Assembly (NCBI RefSeq): GCF_008014775.2
Contig: NZ_CP144914.1
Span: forward strand, 1,798,001 to 1,862,000
Source of the DNA: Alkalicoccus halolimnae
Lineage (GTDB): Bacteria > Bacillota > Bacilli > Bacillales > Salisediminibacteriaceae
Reading direction: 5' to 3'
DNA: 64,000 nucleotides
Shown: positions 1 through 7,215 of the stretch, in pieces
How positions within the stretch are numbered: position 1 is the stretch's first letter
Layout: every line of letters starts with the position of its first letter
The notes under the pieces: generated by a model
Told to the model about the DNA's origin: nothing
Databases searched by the model: none
The model's input: the letters and a program-made list of their open reading frames with translations, nothing else
Made by a program: the position numbers and the translations under genes

Positions 1-32
1 GAGATCCTCCCGGACGTCAGGAAAAAGGCTCC
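1..32. repeat. 3' fragment of dispersed intergenic repeat
   Basis: The first bases of the window match the end of the intergenic element near 48570-48595: both share a GATCCTCCCGG core followed by a TCAGGAAAA tract. The rest of the element would lie upstream of the window. No coding potential is seen. Confidence 0.45.
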
Positions 33-188
33 AAGAAAACAAAAGCTGCTGTTTACAGAAGCAAAAACGAAAATGTTATTCAATTTTAATAGATGGTTTA
101 TTATCAATGCGGCCAAATTATAAAAAGTGAAAGAAGGGATTGTCGCATCCGGGAAAGTATTCTGATACAATCATCGTGAGGTGAAACG

Positions 189-560
189 ATGACTATTCAA
201 CAAACTCTATTAAAGAAACAGACAAATAACCTGCGTACACTTAATGAGCAGGCTTATGCCTACTTTCAGCGTTTCCGGCTGGGGGAGGAGGAAGCGGATT
301 TTTATGATCAGGTAAAACCTTTCGCAGATAATGTGCGGGAGCAGCTTGAAGAATGGGTGCCACATGTTCTTCGATTTCTGGAAAAAGATAAGCCTGACTA
401 TATTCATCCCCAGCAGGTTGATCAGCTGGCTGAGAACTTTGAGATGGTTTCAGTCACCTGTTTTCAAAAAGATACGAAGAAAAAGAGATTTAATGAGCAG
501 TATAAATCTATTGAATATACTCTTTCCCTTGTTTTACACGCTTTGGACGAAGAGAAATAA
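189..560 (+). CDS. yppE: YppE-like protein (DUF1798)
   Basis: This 123-residue protein matches the length and character of Bacillus YppE (DUF1798), a small helical cytoplasmic protein of unknown function. The sequence is mostly amphipathic helix, rich in Glu, Gln and Lys, with no membrane segment. The ATG follows a GAGGTGAAACG ribosome binding site. A possible promoter lies just upstream, with TTGTCG near 140 and a GATACAAT box near 164-171. Its stop codon overlaps the start of the next gene (TAATG), so the two are translationally coupled. Family recognition is from memory of YppE. No reaction can be assigned. Confidence 0.75.
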   Translation: MTIQQTLLKKQTNNLRTLNEQAYAYFQRFRLGEEEADFYDQVKPFADNVREQLEEWVPHVLRFLEKDKPDYIHPQQVDQLAENFEMVSVTCFQKDTKKKRFNEQYKSIEYTLSLVLHALDEEK

Positions 561-1045
561 TGAAAGACAGAAAAATTGTTATTCAATTGATCAGAGTCAA
601 AATGCTGCTGATTTCTTTACTGGCTGTTCTTTCCGCATGTGGAGGGGAAGAAGTATGGGAATCATCAGAGCGTGACGGGGGAGAGAATGAAAAAGAATTT
701 GTATTAACTTACCTCGAGGCGTGGGAGGAAAGTCTGGATTATCAGAACTTTTCTTTAATGGAACCATATTATGTAGTGAACAACCACGGTTATCATGCAA
801 GCCGGCGCCAGCATCAGCATCTGGTAGCTTCCCGTATAGTTGAAAGACTGGATGAAATCCATCAGTTTGAAACAGAGGAAAATGAGTTTGGAGATGAAAG
901 AATTATGCTGAAAGCGGATTTTCTCATTGAAGAACGCGGGAACACTTCGATGGAGGAAAGAACGCGCTATTATTATTTAACTGAGAGCGGGGGAGAACGG
1001 AAGGTTGAATCGATTGAAAGAGAAGCAGAAGCTTCTGCAGAATAA
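560..1045 (+). CDS. Putative lipoprotein
   Basis: This 161-residue protein has a basic N-terminus, a hydrophobic stretch and an LSAC lipobox with the lipidated Cys at about residue 27. It is therefore predicted to be exported and anchored to the outer face of the membrane. The mature part is short, acidic and rich in Arg and Glu; it could form an NTF2-like alpha+beta fold, but I cannot confirm a family. It overlaps yppE by one base and is followed by a strong terminator, giving a two-gene operon. The function is unknown. Confidence 0.7.
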   Translation: MKDRKIVIQLIRVKMLLISLLAVLSACGGEEVWESSERDGGENEKEFVLTYLEAWEESLDYQNFSLMEPYYVVNNHGYHASRRQHQHLVASRIVERLDEIHQFETEENEFGDERIMLKADFLIEERGNTSMEERTRYYYLTESGGERKVESIEREAEASAE

Positions 1046-1088
1046 AGAAGAGGCTGATCCGCAGTTTCGGCGGACAGCCTCTTCTTTA
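1044..1088 (+). terminator. Rho-independent terminator of yppE-lipoprotein operon
   Basis: A GC-rich inverted repeat (AAGAAGAGGCTG with CAGCCTCTTCTT) encloses a short loop and runs into T-rich sequence just after the lipoprotein stop codon. Confidence 0.9.
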
Positions 1089-1159
1089 TTATTAATATTG
1101 TTCCGGTCAATCTCTGTTATTCATTTGTTTTCGTAATTTCGTTTAAGATTTCTTTCTGG

Positions 1160-1312
1160 AGAAAAAATTTCTCGAACATATAAAGTGAACATTTTTTGCA
1201 TCAGCCTTCGTTTCCACGGGGGCGATTTTCGGGGCCCTCAGCTAATACCGTCCTTTTTGTGTTGGGTCGGAATGGATCTTCGGCTCGTACCCCGATCCCG
1301 TTCATTTTATCA
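1160..1312 (-). repeat. Dispersed intergenic repeat, inverted copy
   Basis: Read on the minus strand, this gap resembles the elements at 12595-12760 and 20890-20990. Shared blocks include the CGTTTCCA-GGGGGCG motif, a GGGGCC-CAGCT block, a CCGTCC block and a GGATCTTC-GCTCG block in the same order. It fills the space between the yppE operon and the convergent CBS-domain gene, and no gene is visible in it. Confidence 0.6.
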
Positions 1313-1323
1313 ACTTGTATAGC

Positions 1324-1953
1324 CTAAATTTTTTCTATATCGAAAACACGAAACCCATCAGCTTCCAAGTGGTGGATGAGTTTGTCGAGTGTTTTTTCAC
1401 TAGTTTCTTTAGGCAGTGTCACGATTACACGTCTAAAAAATGTACTTTCGTTATCCAGTGTCATCATACTATGAATGGTCGAATATTTTTTAACGCTCGT
1501 CATAATTGCACTCAAAGCACCCTGATATTCATGGGTGGAAATTGTCATCGTATAGTTTCCTCTTTTAATACCCCATGAATCTTCGAGAATTTCCATTACG
1601 TTCGCATGGGTAAGAATGCCGGTGAAAGCTCCTTTATCATTAGTAACAGCAAGATAAGGATACTGCTTAATATTGGTGAAAACCCTAAAGAATGAACCTG
1701 TCTCCTGTATATGTACACTGCTGTCCTCGACGAGTTTCATTACCGGTTCATCTTCTGAAACTTCTTGTCTCCAAAGCGCCCGGTAAACGACCTGTGCATA
1801 AATATTTCCCCGGTAAAGGGAACCGTCTTCGGATAATACAGGAACACATCGATAGCCGCTTTTTTCAAGGACTTCCAAGGCTTCTTTGACTGTGAAACTT
1901 TCTTTGCAGTAAATCACGTGTTCTTTGCTGATGATATTATACTTAATCTTCAT
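1324..1953 (-). CDS. CBS-domain protein, CbpA-like (c-di-AMP binding candidate)
   Basis: This 209-residue protein has two CBS motifs (about residues 8-65 and 75-130) and a C-terminal alpha/beta ACT-like region (about 140-209). The arrangement matches the CBS-ACT proteins typified by Listeria CbpA, a cyclic di-AMP binder. Ligand binding here is inference. I chose the ATG at 1953 because TAGGAGTGGATGCA precedes it; the longer upstream reading frame lacks a ribosome site. The gene is divergent from pncA, and a perfect inverted repeat lies between them. There is no catalytic domain, so a sensor or regulatory role is likely. Confidence 0.6.
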   Translation of the reverse strand: MKIKYNIISKEHVIYCKESFTVKEALEVLEKSGYRCVPVLSEDGSLYRGNIYAQVVYRALWRQEVSEDEPVMKLVEDSSVHIQETGSFFRVFTNIKQYPYLAVTNDKGAFTGILTHANVMEILEDSWGIKRGNYTMTISTHEYQGALSAIMTSVKKYSTIHSMMTLDNESTFFRRVIVTLPKETSEKTLDKLIHHLEADGFRVFDIEKI

Positions 1954-2001
1954 TGCATCCACTCCTATATTAAAGTTTGCTTTCTTCTTCAATTATATAA
2001 T

Positions 2002-2027
2002 AAATTGAGTTGATAACAACTCAATTT
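2002..2027. promoter_or_regulatory. Inverted repeat between divergent genes (candidate operator)
   Basis: A perfect inverted repeat of about 11 bp per arm (AAATTGAGTTG and CAACTCAATTT) with a 4-base centre lies between the CBS gene start and pncA. It is AT-rich with no U tract, so an operator is more likely than a terminator. A TATAAT box at 2058-2063 lies just downstream, ahead of pncA. The cognate regulator is unknown. Confidence 0.45.
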
Positions 2028-2094
2028 GGTAAAACTGTAAAGTCCTTCTTATGATGTTATAATGGGGCTAGACAATGGAAAAGGGGGTACGAGC

Positions 2095-2652
2095 ATGGAA
2101 GCATTGATTGTGATTGATTATACAAACGATTTTGTTGCAGATGATGGAAAGCTGACCTGTGGAGAGCGGGGGCAGGCGATCGAAGAAAATATTACGGAAC
2201 TGACCCGTTCGTTTATAGAAAGTCATCATTTTACAGTATTCGCTGTTGATGCTCATGAAGAAGGAGATACGTTCCATCCGGAAGCTTCTTTATTTCCACC
2301 TCATAATATCATAGGAACAAAAGGCAGAAAATTGTATGGAAAACTTGGTAATTATATAGAAGCGTTAGAAGGTCTTCCTTACGAATGGATAGATAAAACT
2401 AGATACAGCGCTTTTGCAGGTACCAATCTTGAACAAAAGCTCCGGGAAAGGGAAATAACATCTCTCCACCTTGCAGGAGTCTGCACAGATATATGCGTTC
2501 TGCACACAGCTGTCGATGCTTATAATAAAGGCTTTAAAATAACCATTCATGCAGACTCTGTAGAAAGTTTTGATCCTCAGGGTCACGAATGGGCGCTGAG
2601 GCATTTCAAACAAACGCTTGGAGCAGAGCTGGAAGAGAAAAAAGACGATTAG
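2095..2652 (+). CDS. pncA: Nicotinamidase (isochorismatase fold)
   Basis: The 185-residue protein closely resembles Bacillus YueJ/PncA, which hydrolyses nicotinamide to nicotinate and ammonia in the NAD salvage pathway. The catalytic triad is visible as Asp8 (in VIDYTNDF), Lys101 (in DKTRYSAF) and Cys130 (in GVCTDICV). Metal-site candidates are Asp52/His54 and His70. I placed the start at 2095, after the AAAGGGGG ribosome site; an upstream in-frame ATG lacks one. The enzyme is cytoplasmic, monocistronic or co-transcribed with the small gene 45 bp downstream. Confidence 0.92.
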   Translation: MEALIVIDYTNDFVADDGKLTCGERGQAIEENITELTRSFIESHHFTVFAVDAHEEGDTFHPEASLFPPHNIIGTKGRKLYGKLGNYIEALEGLPYEWIDKTRYSAFAGTNLEQKLREREITSLHLAGVCTDICVLHTAVDAYNKGFKITIHADSVESFDPQGHEWALRHFKQTLGAELEEKKDD

Positions 2653-2697
2653 GAAGTTTAACTGCAGGGTAATTTCTATAAGTAGGAGGGATCAGTT

Positions 2698-2904
2698 ATG
2701 GAAATTCAATCAGCACGTAAAAAACTTGAAACTTTGGCACATGCCAGCCAGGAATTGAAAAATACCTATGAAAGAATGGACGATAACTTGAAACAGGAAT
2801 TCCAAATCGGTTATGATCTGGATATAGAGTTCAGCAGATTAGCAGAGAAGCTGTTTCACTGGTCAGAAACACAATTCGATAGAAAATACTCAGAAAACGA
2901 ATAG
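2698..2904 (+). CDS. Small hypothetical helical protein
   Basis: This is a 68-residue, acidic, almost wholly helical protein with no membrane segment, cysteine or known motif. It is well supported as a gene by the AGGAGGGATCAGTT ribosome binding site and by a strong terminator directly after the stop. It lies 45 bp after pncA and may share its transcript. I do not recognise the family, and no function is proposed. Confidence 0.7.
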   Translation: MEIQSARKKLETLAHASQELKNTYERMDDNLKQEFQIGYDLDIEFSRLAEKLFHWSETQFDRKYSENE

Positions 2905-2910
2905 TGTTCC

Positions 2911-2943
2911 CGGTGCCTCCTGTTTATCGAGGCACCTTTTTCA
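2911..2943 (+). terminator. Terminator after pncA and small gene
   Basis: The hairpin GGTGCCTC / GAGGCACC is followed by a run of five T residues. Confidence 0.9.
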
Positions 2944-3159
2944 CGTTCTTTTAACTTTATGGAAAAAAGTTTTCAGCTCTGTAATTTTGGAAGTCAAGCA
3001 CAGTGAGGGAATTTCTAATTGAAATTGTAATGAACAGGAGGACTGTACACAAGGCGGTCGGACCATTCCTGCCGCTCACTATAAGCAGGAACCGGGCATT
3101 AGTCAAAAGCATGTTTTTACTCGAGTGCCTGCTAGTAAAATTAGAAAGGGTGGGAAAAG

Positions 3160-3771
3160 ATGTGGATTGATATTTCTCAAAAAATGTATCCTGGAATGCC
3201 GGTCTGGCCAGGGGATAAAAATTTTGAATACAAAGCAGCTATGAAGATCAGCGAAGGGGATTCTGTTAATACTGGTATTATTTCGATGAGTTCCCATACA
3301 GGAACGCATGTAGATGCTCCTTATCATTACGATAAAAATGGGAAAACAATAGAGGATATAAATGTCAATGATTTATGCGGAGCTGCTGAAGTAGTGGAAC
3401 TTACTGGAGTCAGTAAGATCACAAAAGAACTCGTTCAAGATATTCTTCCTTTGAAAACTTCGATTGTCCTTTTTAAAACAACAGAAAAGGAACATAATTA
3501 TGACTCTTACCCTGCTTTTGACGCCGAAGCTGTTCAGTTGTTAGCTGATAAGGGAGTTTCAGTTATCGGAACGGATGGTCCTTCAATAGATCCTTTGACA
3601 AGCACCGCACTTCCCGCTCATAAAGCTTGCAGAGACAGGAATATTTTTATTATTGAAGGTCTCAGGCTTCACGTGTCTCCTGGTTTTTATGAACTTATGG
3701 CGGTACCGCTGGCTTTGGCAGAAGCAGATGGATGTCCGGTAAGAGCAGTACTAAGAGCATGGGGGGAATAA
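3160..3771 (+). CDS. kynB: Cyclase-family metal hydrolase, kynurenine formamidase-like
   Basis: The 203-residue protein has the cyclase/arylformamidase signature SHTGTHVDAPYHY (about residues 46-58), whose His and Asp residues bind the metal. It starts with the family-typical WIDISQKMYPGMPVWPGD. KynB hydrolyses N-formylkynurenine in tryptophan degradation. No kynA or kynU gene is nearby, so the substrate could be another amide or lactone; the family assignment is firmer than the reaction. It begins a tight operon with two thioredoxin-fold genes (3 bp to the next start). The upstream 215 bp shows no clear regulatory element. Confidence 0.75.
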   Translation: MWIDISQKMYPGMPVWPGDKNFEYKAAMKISEGDSVNTGIISMSSHTGTHVDAPYHYDKNGKTIEDINVNDLCGAAEVVELTGVSKITKELVQDILPLKTSIVLFKTTEKEHNYDSYPAFDAEAVQLLADKGVSVIGTDGPSIDPLTSTALPAHKACRDRNIFIIEGLRLHVSPGFYELMAVPLALAEADGCPVRAVLRAWGE

Positions 3772-3773
3772 AT

Positions 3774-4079
3774 TTGCAGGAAAAAGCAGATGAATTTTAT
3801 AATGATGAACAAAGGATTCTTTATTTTTACACTCCCCTTTGCGGCACCTGTGCAGTAGCTGAAAAGTATATTAAAATAGTGGAAGAAATGGATTCTGTTT
3901 CTGAAGTAAGAAAATTGGATATCAATTATTGGCCGAAGCTGGCTGAAGCGTGGAAAATAGAAAGTGTTCCCTGTCTAATAAGAATTGAAAAAAACAATTC
4001 AACAAAAAAAATGTACGCGATGGAAAATGTTTTGAAAATCTATGAATTTATCCGGGGTGATAACAATGACCGTACCTGA
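3774..4079 (+). CDS. Thioredoxin-like protein, CGTC motif
   Basis: This small protein of about 101 residues has a thioredoxin fold signature, FYTPLCGTCAVAEKY, giving a CxxC active site with GT between the cysteines. A cis-proline candidate lies in ESVPCL. I infer a TTG start at 3774 because GGGGGG lies seven bases upstream and the TTG directly follows the kynB stop; an ATG inside kynB at 3759 is the alternative. It resembles the YusE/YtpP type of Bacillus thioredoxin-like proteins. It overlaps the next gene by 14 bp, so expression is coupled. Confidence 0.72.
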   Translation: MQEKADEFYNDEQRILYFYTPLCGTCAVAEKYIKIVEEMDSVSEVRKLDINYWPKLAEAWKIESVPCLIRIEKNNSTKKMYAMENVLKIYEFIRGDNNDRT

Positions 4080-4485
4080 TTTTGAATTGAAAGATATTAA
4101 TGGAACGAAAGATTATCGACTATCTGATTTTAAGGGAAAACCTCTAATGCTTACTTTCTGGGTTTCCTGGTGTCCGGACTGCAGCAGAGATCTGGCAGCT
4201 AAAAAGACATTGTATGAAGCGATGAGTTCGGATCAGCTGCAGATAGTAATGATTCATGTCCCGGGGAGAGAAACAGATAAGTCAGCCGGACTGACTCATT
4301 ATAAAGAAAAGGACTATCCTTTCTTATCCCTGCAGGATGAGGGCCAGAAAACGTACGATGCCTTTCAATGCATGACGCTTCCAACGACCGCAATAATAGA
4401 TAAAAACGGTCAGCTGGAAGCGAAGTTTCACGATAAAGCGTCTATTCAGGATATGATGCCTGCAGTGGCCAGGGCTGTCATGTAA
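4066..4485 (+). CDS. TlpA/AhpC-type thiol-disulfide redoxin, cytoplasmic
   Basis: This 139-residue redoxin-family protein contains the WVSWCPDC motif (CPDC at about residues 34-37), a typical TlpA/ResA-like active site, and a later LPTTAIIDKNG strand with the cis-proline. Unlike ResA it has no signal peptide or membrane anchor, so it should act in the cytoplasm. The ATG at 4066 follows GGGGTGATAACA; the longer reading frame is unsupported. It is the third gene of the kynB-like operon, next to another CxxC protein, which suggests a redox couple, but partners are unknown. It ends convergently with a phosphoesterase gene. Confidence 0.75.
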   Translation: MTVPDFELKDINGTKDYRLSDFKGKPLMLTFWVSWCPDCSRDLAAKKTLYEAMSSDQLQIVMIHVPGRETDKSAGLTHYKEKDYPFLSLQDEGQKTYDAFQCMTLPTTAIIDKNGQLEAKFHDKASIQDMMPAVARAVM

Positions 4486-4488
4486 TAG

Positions 4489-5223
4489 TTAAGAGGGTTT
4501 TTCACCGAATTTATAAATGTGTGTGAGAAGAGGGACTGCTGCCTGTGGATATCCTGTTTCTGTTAAATCAGCCAAGGCCTTTTCCACGTCGTAGGAGACT
4601 CTTCTAAATTCAATTTGGATTTCTCCTGCAGTTTTCTGCAGGAGCACATAAGAAGCACGGGGATCACCGTCGAATGGAAGTCCGATACTGCCGGGATTAA
4701 ATACTTTTTTGCCGTCAATATGCCGAAAATGACTTAGATGAATATGCCCATAGGTGAAAAATTCAGCACGGGGATTATGGGCAAACCATTCTGAAAGTGT
4801 TTCATTTGAAGCGTCATCAGGAACAACCTTGAATAAACTTTCCGGATCCGCATGGAACGCAAAGAGTTGTCTTTTATTAGTCAGCGGTATTTCTGTTGTG
4901 TGCGGGAGCTTATCCAGAAAATCAGCGTCTTCCTCTGTAATGTGAGAGCGTGTAAAAGTCTGTTCGCTCTGCATCATTTCCAGCACGTTATCGGGCACTT
5001 CTCCTTCCCGGACACCGCGGACTGCCCATGCATCAGCATTTCCTTTGATAACTTTCGCTCTCAGCGGACGTATCAAATCTATGCATTCTTTCGGTTTTGG
5101 GCCCCGGTATGCTATATCCCCGAGTACGAGAATATCTGTGGTTCCCCGATCTTTTACATCCTCAAGAACTGCTTTTAAAGCTTGTTCGTTTCCGTGAATA
5201 TCAGATAAAATTGCCAGTTTCAT
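4489..5223 (-). CDS. Calcineurin-like metallophosphoesterase
   Basis: The 244-residue protein carries the ordered motifs of the YfcE-type metallophosphoesterase superfamily: SDIHGN near residue 8, VLGDI near 34, KGNAD near 60, FHADP near 124 and YGHIHLSHF near 158. These supply the two-metal centre. The C-terminal third contains the NPGSIGLP strand typical of the family. The substrate cannot be told from sequence; relatives act on phosphodiesters or small phosphomonoesters. The start follows a GGAGGCACGTTACT region. It is a single gene, convergent with the redoxin operon, separated by only 3 bp and with no obvious terminator. Confidence 0.85.
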   Translation of the reverse strand: MKLAILSDIHGNEQALKAVLEDVKDRGTTDILVLGDIAYRGPKPKECIDLIRPLRAKVIKGNADAWAVRGVREGEVPDNVLEMMQSEQTFTRSHITEEDADFLDKLPHTTEIPLTNKRQLFAFHADPESLFKVVPDDASNETLSEWFAHNPRAEFFTYGHIHLSHFRHIDGKKVFNPGSIGLPFDGDPRASYVLLQKTAGEIQIEFRRVSYDVEKALADLTETGYPQAAVPLLTHIYKFGEKPS

Positions 5224-5361
5224 AGTAACGTGCCTCCTTCTTTTTTTCTGCTTAGCCTATACTTTATCAGAAATGATAGTTTATAGAAACTTTCTCCCTG
5301 CTATGGAGAGTTAATTGATTATGATAAGATATGAAAAGAACTTGGAAAGGAGTCGATAAAA

Positions 5362-6483
5362 GTGAAAATAACAGCAGTAGAACCAACACCTAGTCCAAAT
5401 ACGATGAAGTTTACGTTAAGCGAATCCCTGCCGCAGGGCAAAGCACATAATTATAATAAAAATTCTATCGATGATGCTCCTCAGTTTGTAAAAGATATTA
5501 TGAGTATTGAAGGAGTAAAAGGAGTTTATCACGTAGCTGATTTTCTGGCAGTTGACCGGCACCCGAAAACAGACTGGCAGGCTATACTTCCTGAAGTGAA
5601 GAAAGTTTTTGGAGAAGAATCTGAATCACAGGAAATCGTTCAGCCGGACGAGCATTTCGGTGAAATAAGTGTGCAGGTTCAAACATTTAAAAACATTCCG
5701 ATGCAGGTGAAAGTAACCGATGGGGAAGAAGAAAAAAGACGAGCACTATCAGAGAAGTTTATTAAAGCGGTAGGAGACGCAACCAAGCCGGATGATAATG
5801 TAGTTATGCAGAGAAAATGGGAAGAATTCAAGCCGCGCTACGGAGATCTTGAAGCTGTTGCCGAAGAAGTAGCGGAGGAGCTGGAGGCAAGTTATACGGA
5901 GGAAAGGCTGCTTCAGCTTGCTGCACTGGCAGAAAAAGGCGAAAAAGACAACAAAGTCACTAGAGAGTGGCTGCATGTTACGGAAGAGATGCTTGATGAA
6001 CCTGATTGGCGCAAGAGATTTGCTGCACTCGAACAGATGGACCCTAAAATAAATGATCTTCCGGTCCTTGAAAAAGCGCTTAAAGACGAAAAACCTTCTA
6101 TCCGCAGACTGGCGGTAGTGTACCTTGGCATGCTCGAAGATGATAAAGCCATTCCTTATCTTGAGCAGGCAATGGAGGATAAGTCAGTAACTGTCAGAAG
6201 AACAGCAGGTGACGCTTTTTCTGATTTAGGCAGCACAGCTGGAATAGAGGCTATGACAAAAGCTCTTCAGGATAAAAGTAAATTGGTTCGCTGGCGGGCA
6301 GCAATGTATTTATATGAGGTGGGTGACTCCCGGGCAGTTGAACAATTGCGATCAGCAGAGAACGATCCGGAGTTTGAAGTTGCTCTTCAGGCAAAACTTG
6401 CACTTGCCAGAATAGAAGGGGGAGAAGAAGCTAAAGGTTCAGTATGGAAGCAAATGTCCGAAGCGTTTGATAAAAACGAATAA
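5362..6483 (+). CDS. ypgR: YpgR / conserved virulence factor C-like, Nfu-N plus HEAT repeats
   Basis: This 373-residue protein begins with an Nfu/NifU N-terminal-type domain (about residues 1-85, with EPTPSPNTMKFTL). A linker and HEAT-like or PBS-lyase helical repeats follow from about residue 205 to 360, where units such as PSIRRLAVVYLG and LVRWRAAMYL recur. This architecture is that of Bacillus YpgR and Staphylococcus CvfC. The Nfu N-domain is linked in other proteins to iron-sulphur scaffolding, but no metal-binding CxxC is present here, so a scaffold or interaction role is inferred. GTG start after AAAGGAGTCGATAAAA. It heads a run of four same-strand genes. Confidence 0.8.
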   Translation: MKITAVEPTPSPNTMKFTLSESLPQGKAHNYNKNSIDDAPQFVKDIMSIEGVKGVYHVADFLAVDRHPKTDWQAILPEVKKVFGEESESQEIVQPDEHFGEISVQVQTFKNIPMQVKVTDGEEEKRRALSEKFIKAVGDATKPDDNVVMQRKWEEFKPRYGDLEAVAEEVAEELEASYTEERLLQLAALAEKGEKDNKVTREWLHVTEEMLDEPDWRKRFAALEQMDPKINDLPVLEKALKDEKPSIRRLAVVYLGMLEDDKAIPYLEQAMEDKSVTVRRTAGDAFSDLGSTAGIEAMTKALQDKSKLVRWRAAMYLYEVGDSRAVEQLRSAENDPEFEVALQAKLALARIEGGEEAKGSVWKQMSEAFDKNE

Positions 6484-6504
6484 ACGAAGCGAGGGGGATT
6501 TAAT

Positions 6505-6717
6505 ATGACGAGAGATGAATTAATGAATATATTAAACGAAAAAAATATGGAAGAAGTTATTGAACTTATCGAAGACGCCGAAAAAGGAAGACTGGAGGAA
6601 CTGGAACTTGCTCCTTCCCTCGGGCTTCTCAGAGATGAGAATTTAAATGAAGCAGTACTTAATTATTTAAAAGAAAAAGGTGTGGAGATTATTTATGTGA
6701 AGGAAGATGAAGAGTAG
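6505..6717 (+). CDS. Small acidic protein, resembles sigma-70 region 1.1
   Basis: A 70-residue, strongly acidic helical protein preceded by GAGGGGGATTTAAT. Its C-terminal part, including AVLNYLKEKGVEIIYVKED, looks like the end of region 1.1 of primary sigma factors, which forms a compact helical domain ending in a G-I/V-E-I/V strand. It lies 21 bp after ypgR and 18 bp before ydbS, so it is probably co-transcribed. The resemblance is by eye only; an alternative is an unrelated helical small protein. If real, it could mimic or compete with that sigma region, which is speculation. Confidence 0.55.
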   Translation: MTRDELMNILNEKNMEEVIELIEDAEKGRLEELELAPSLGLLRDENLNEAVLNYLKEKGVEIIYVKEDEE

Positions 6718-6735
6718 GGAAGTGAGGGGTTCATT

Positions 6736-7215
6736 GTGAGACCGTTACCTGATAGATCGCTCGCTCCCAGAACACTCCGGGTTTGGAAAATTGGAGCTGT
6801 TGTAGAATCACTATTTTTATTTCTTATTCCAGCTGGTTACTGGGGTTTAAGTCAGTTCTGGGAGCTGCCAGACTGGGGATTCTATACTCTAATAGGATTT
6901 TTCTTCATGCTGGCACTGGTGGACATTTTTTTGATTCAATCATTAAAATGGAAAAGATGGAGATACAAAGTTTACGAAAACGAAGTAGAATTAATGCGGG
7001 GAGTATTTATTGTTGAGAGAGTAATTATACCTATGATCAGGGTGCAGCACGTTGACACGAGGCAGGGTCCGGTTTTAAGGCATTATAAACTGGCCAGTGT
7101 AACTATATCCACTGCGGCAACTATCCATGAAATACCCGGCCTTCAGGTGGAAGCAGCGGACGAACTGCGTGATCAGATAGCTCAGCTTGCAAGGGAAGCG
7201 GATCCGGATGAATAA
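6736..7215 (+). CDS. ydbS: YdbS-like membrane protein with bacterial PH domain
   Basis: This 159-residue protein has two N-terminal membrane helices (about residues 18-40 and 45-68) and a bacterial PH domain (bPH_2, formerly DUF304) with the family-like MIRVQHVDTRQGPVLRHYKL. Its length equals that of Bacillus YdbS. It is the first half of the YdbS-YdbT pair; in Bacillus this pair has been linked to resistance to antimicrobial peptides, and its mechanism is not clear from sequence. The start is a GTG after GAGGGGTTCATT. The 3' end overlaps ydbT by 8 bp, indicating translational coupling. Confidence 0.85.
   Translation: MRPLPDRSLAPRTLRVWKIGAVVESLFLFLIPAGYWGLSQFWELPDWGFYTLIGFFFMLALVDIFLIQSLKWKRWRYKVYENEVELMRGVFIVERVIIPMIRVQHVDTRQGPVLRHYKLASVTISTAATIHEIPGLQVEAADELRDQIAQLAREADPDE

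Noticed and set aside
1315..1578. 87-codon plus-strand frame
   Set aside because: It is antisense to the CBS-domain gene and its translation is not protein-like.
3029..3169. 46-codon frame upstream of the kynB-like gene (MNRRTVHKAVG and onward)
   Set aside because: There is no ribosome site before its ATG, and the AGGAGG in the area lies inside the frame with no start codon after it. It also runs into the kynB-like start.
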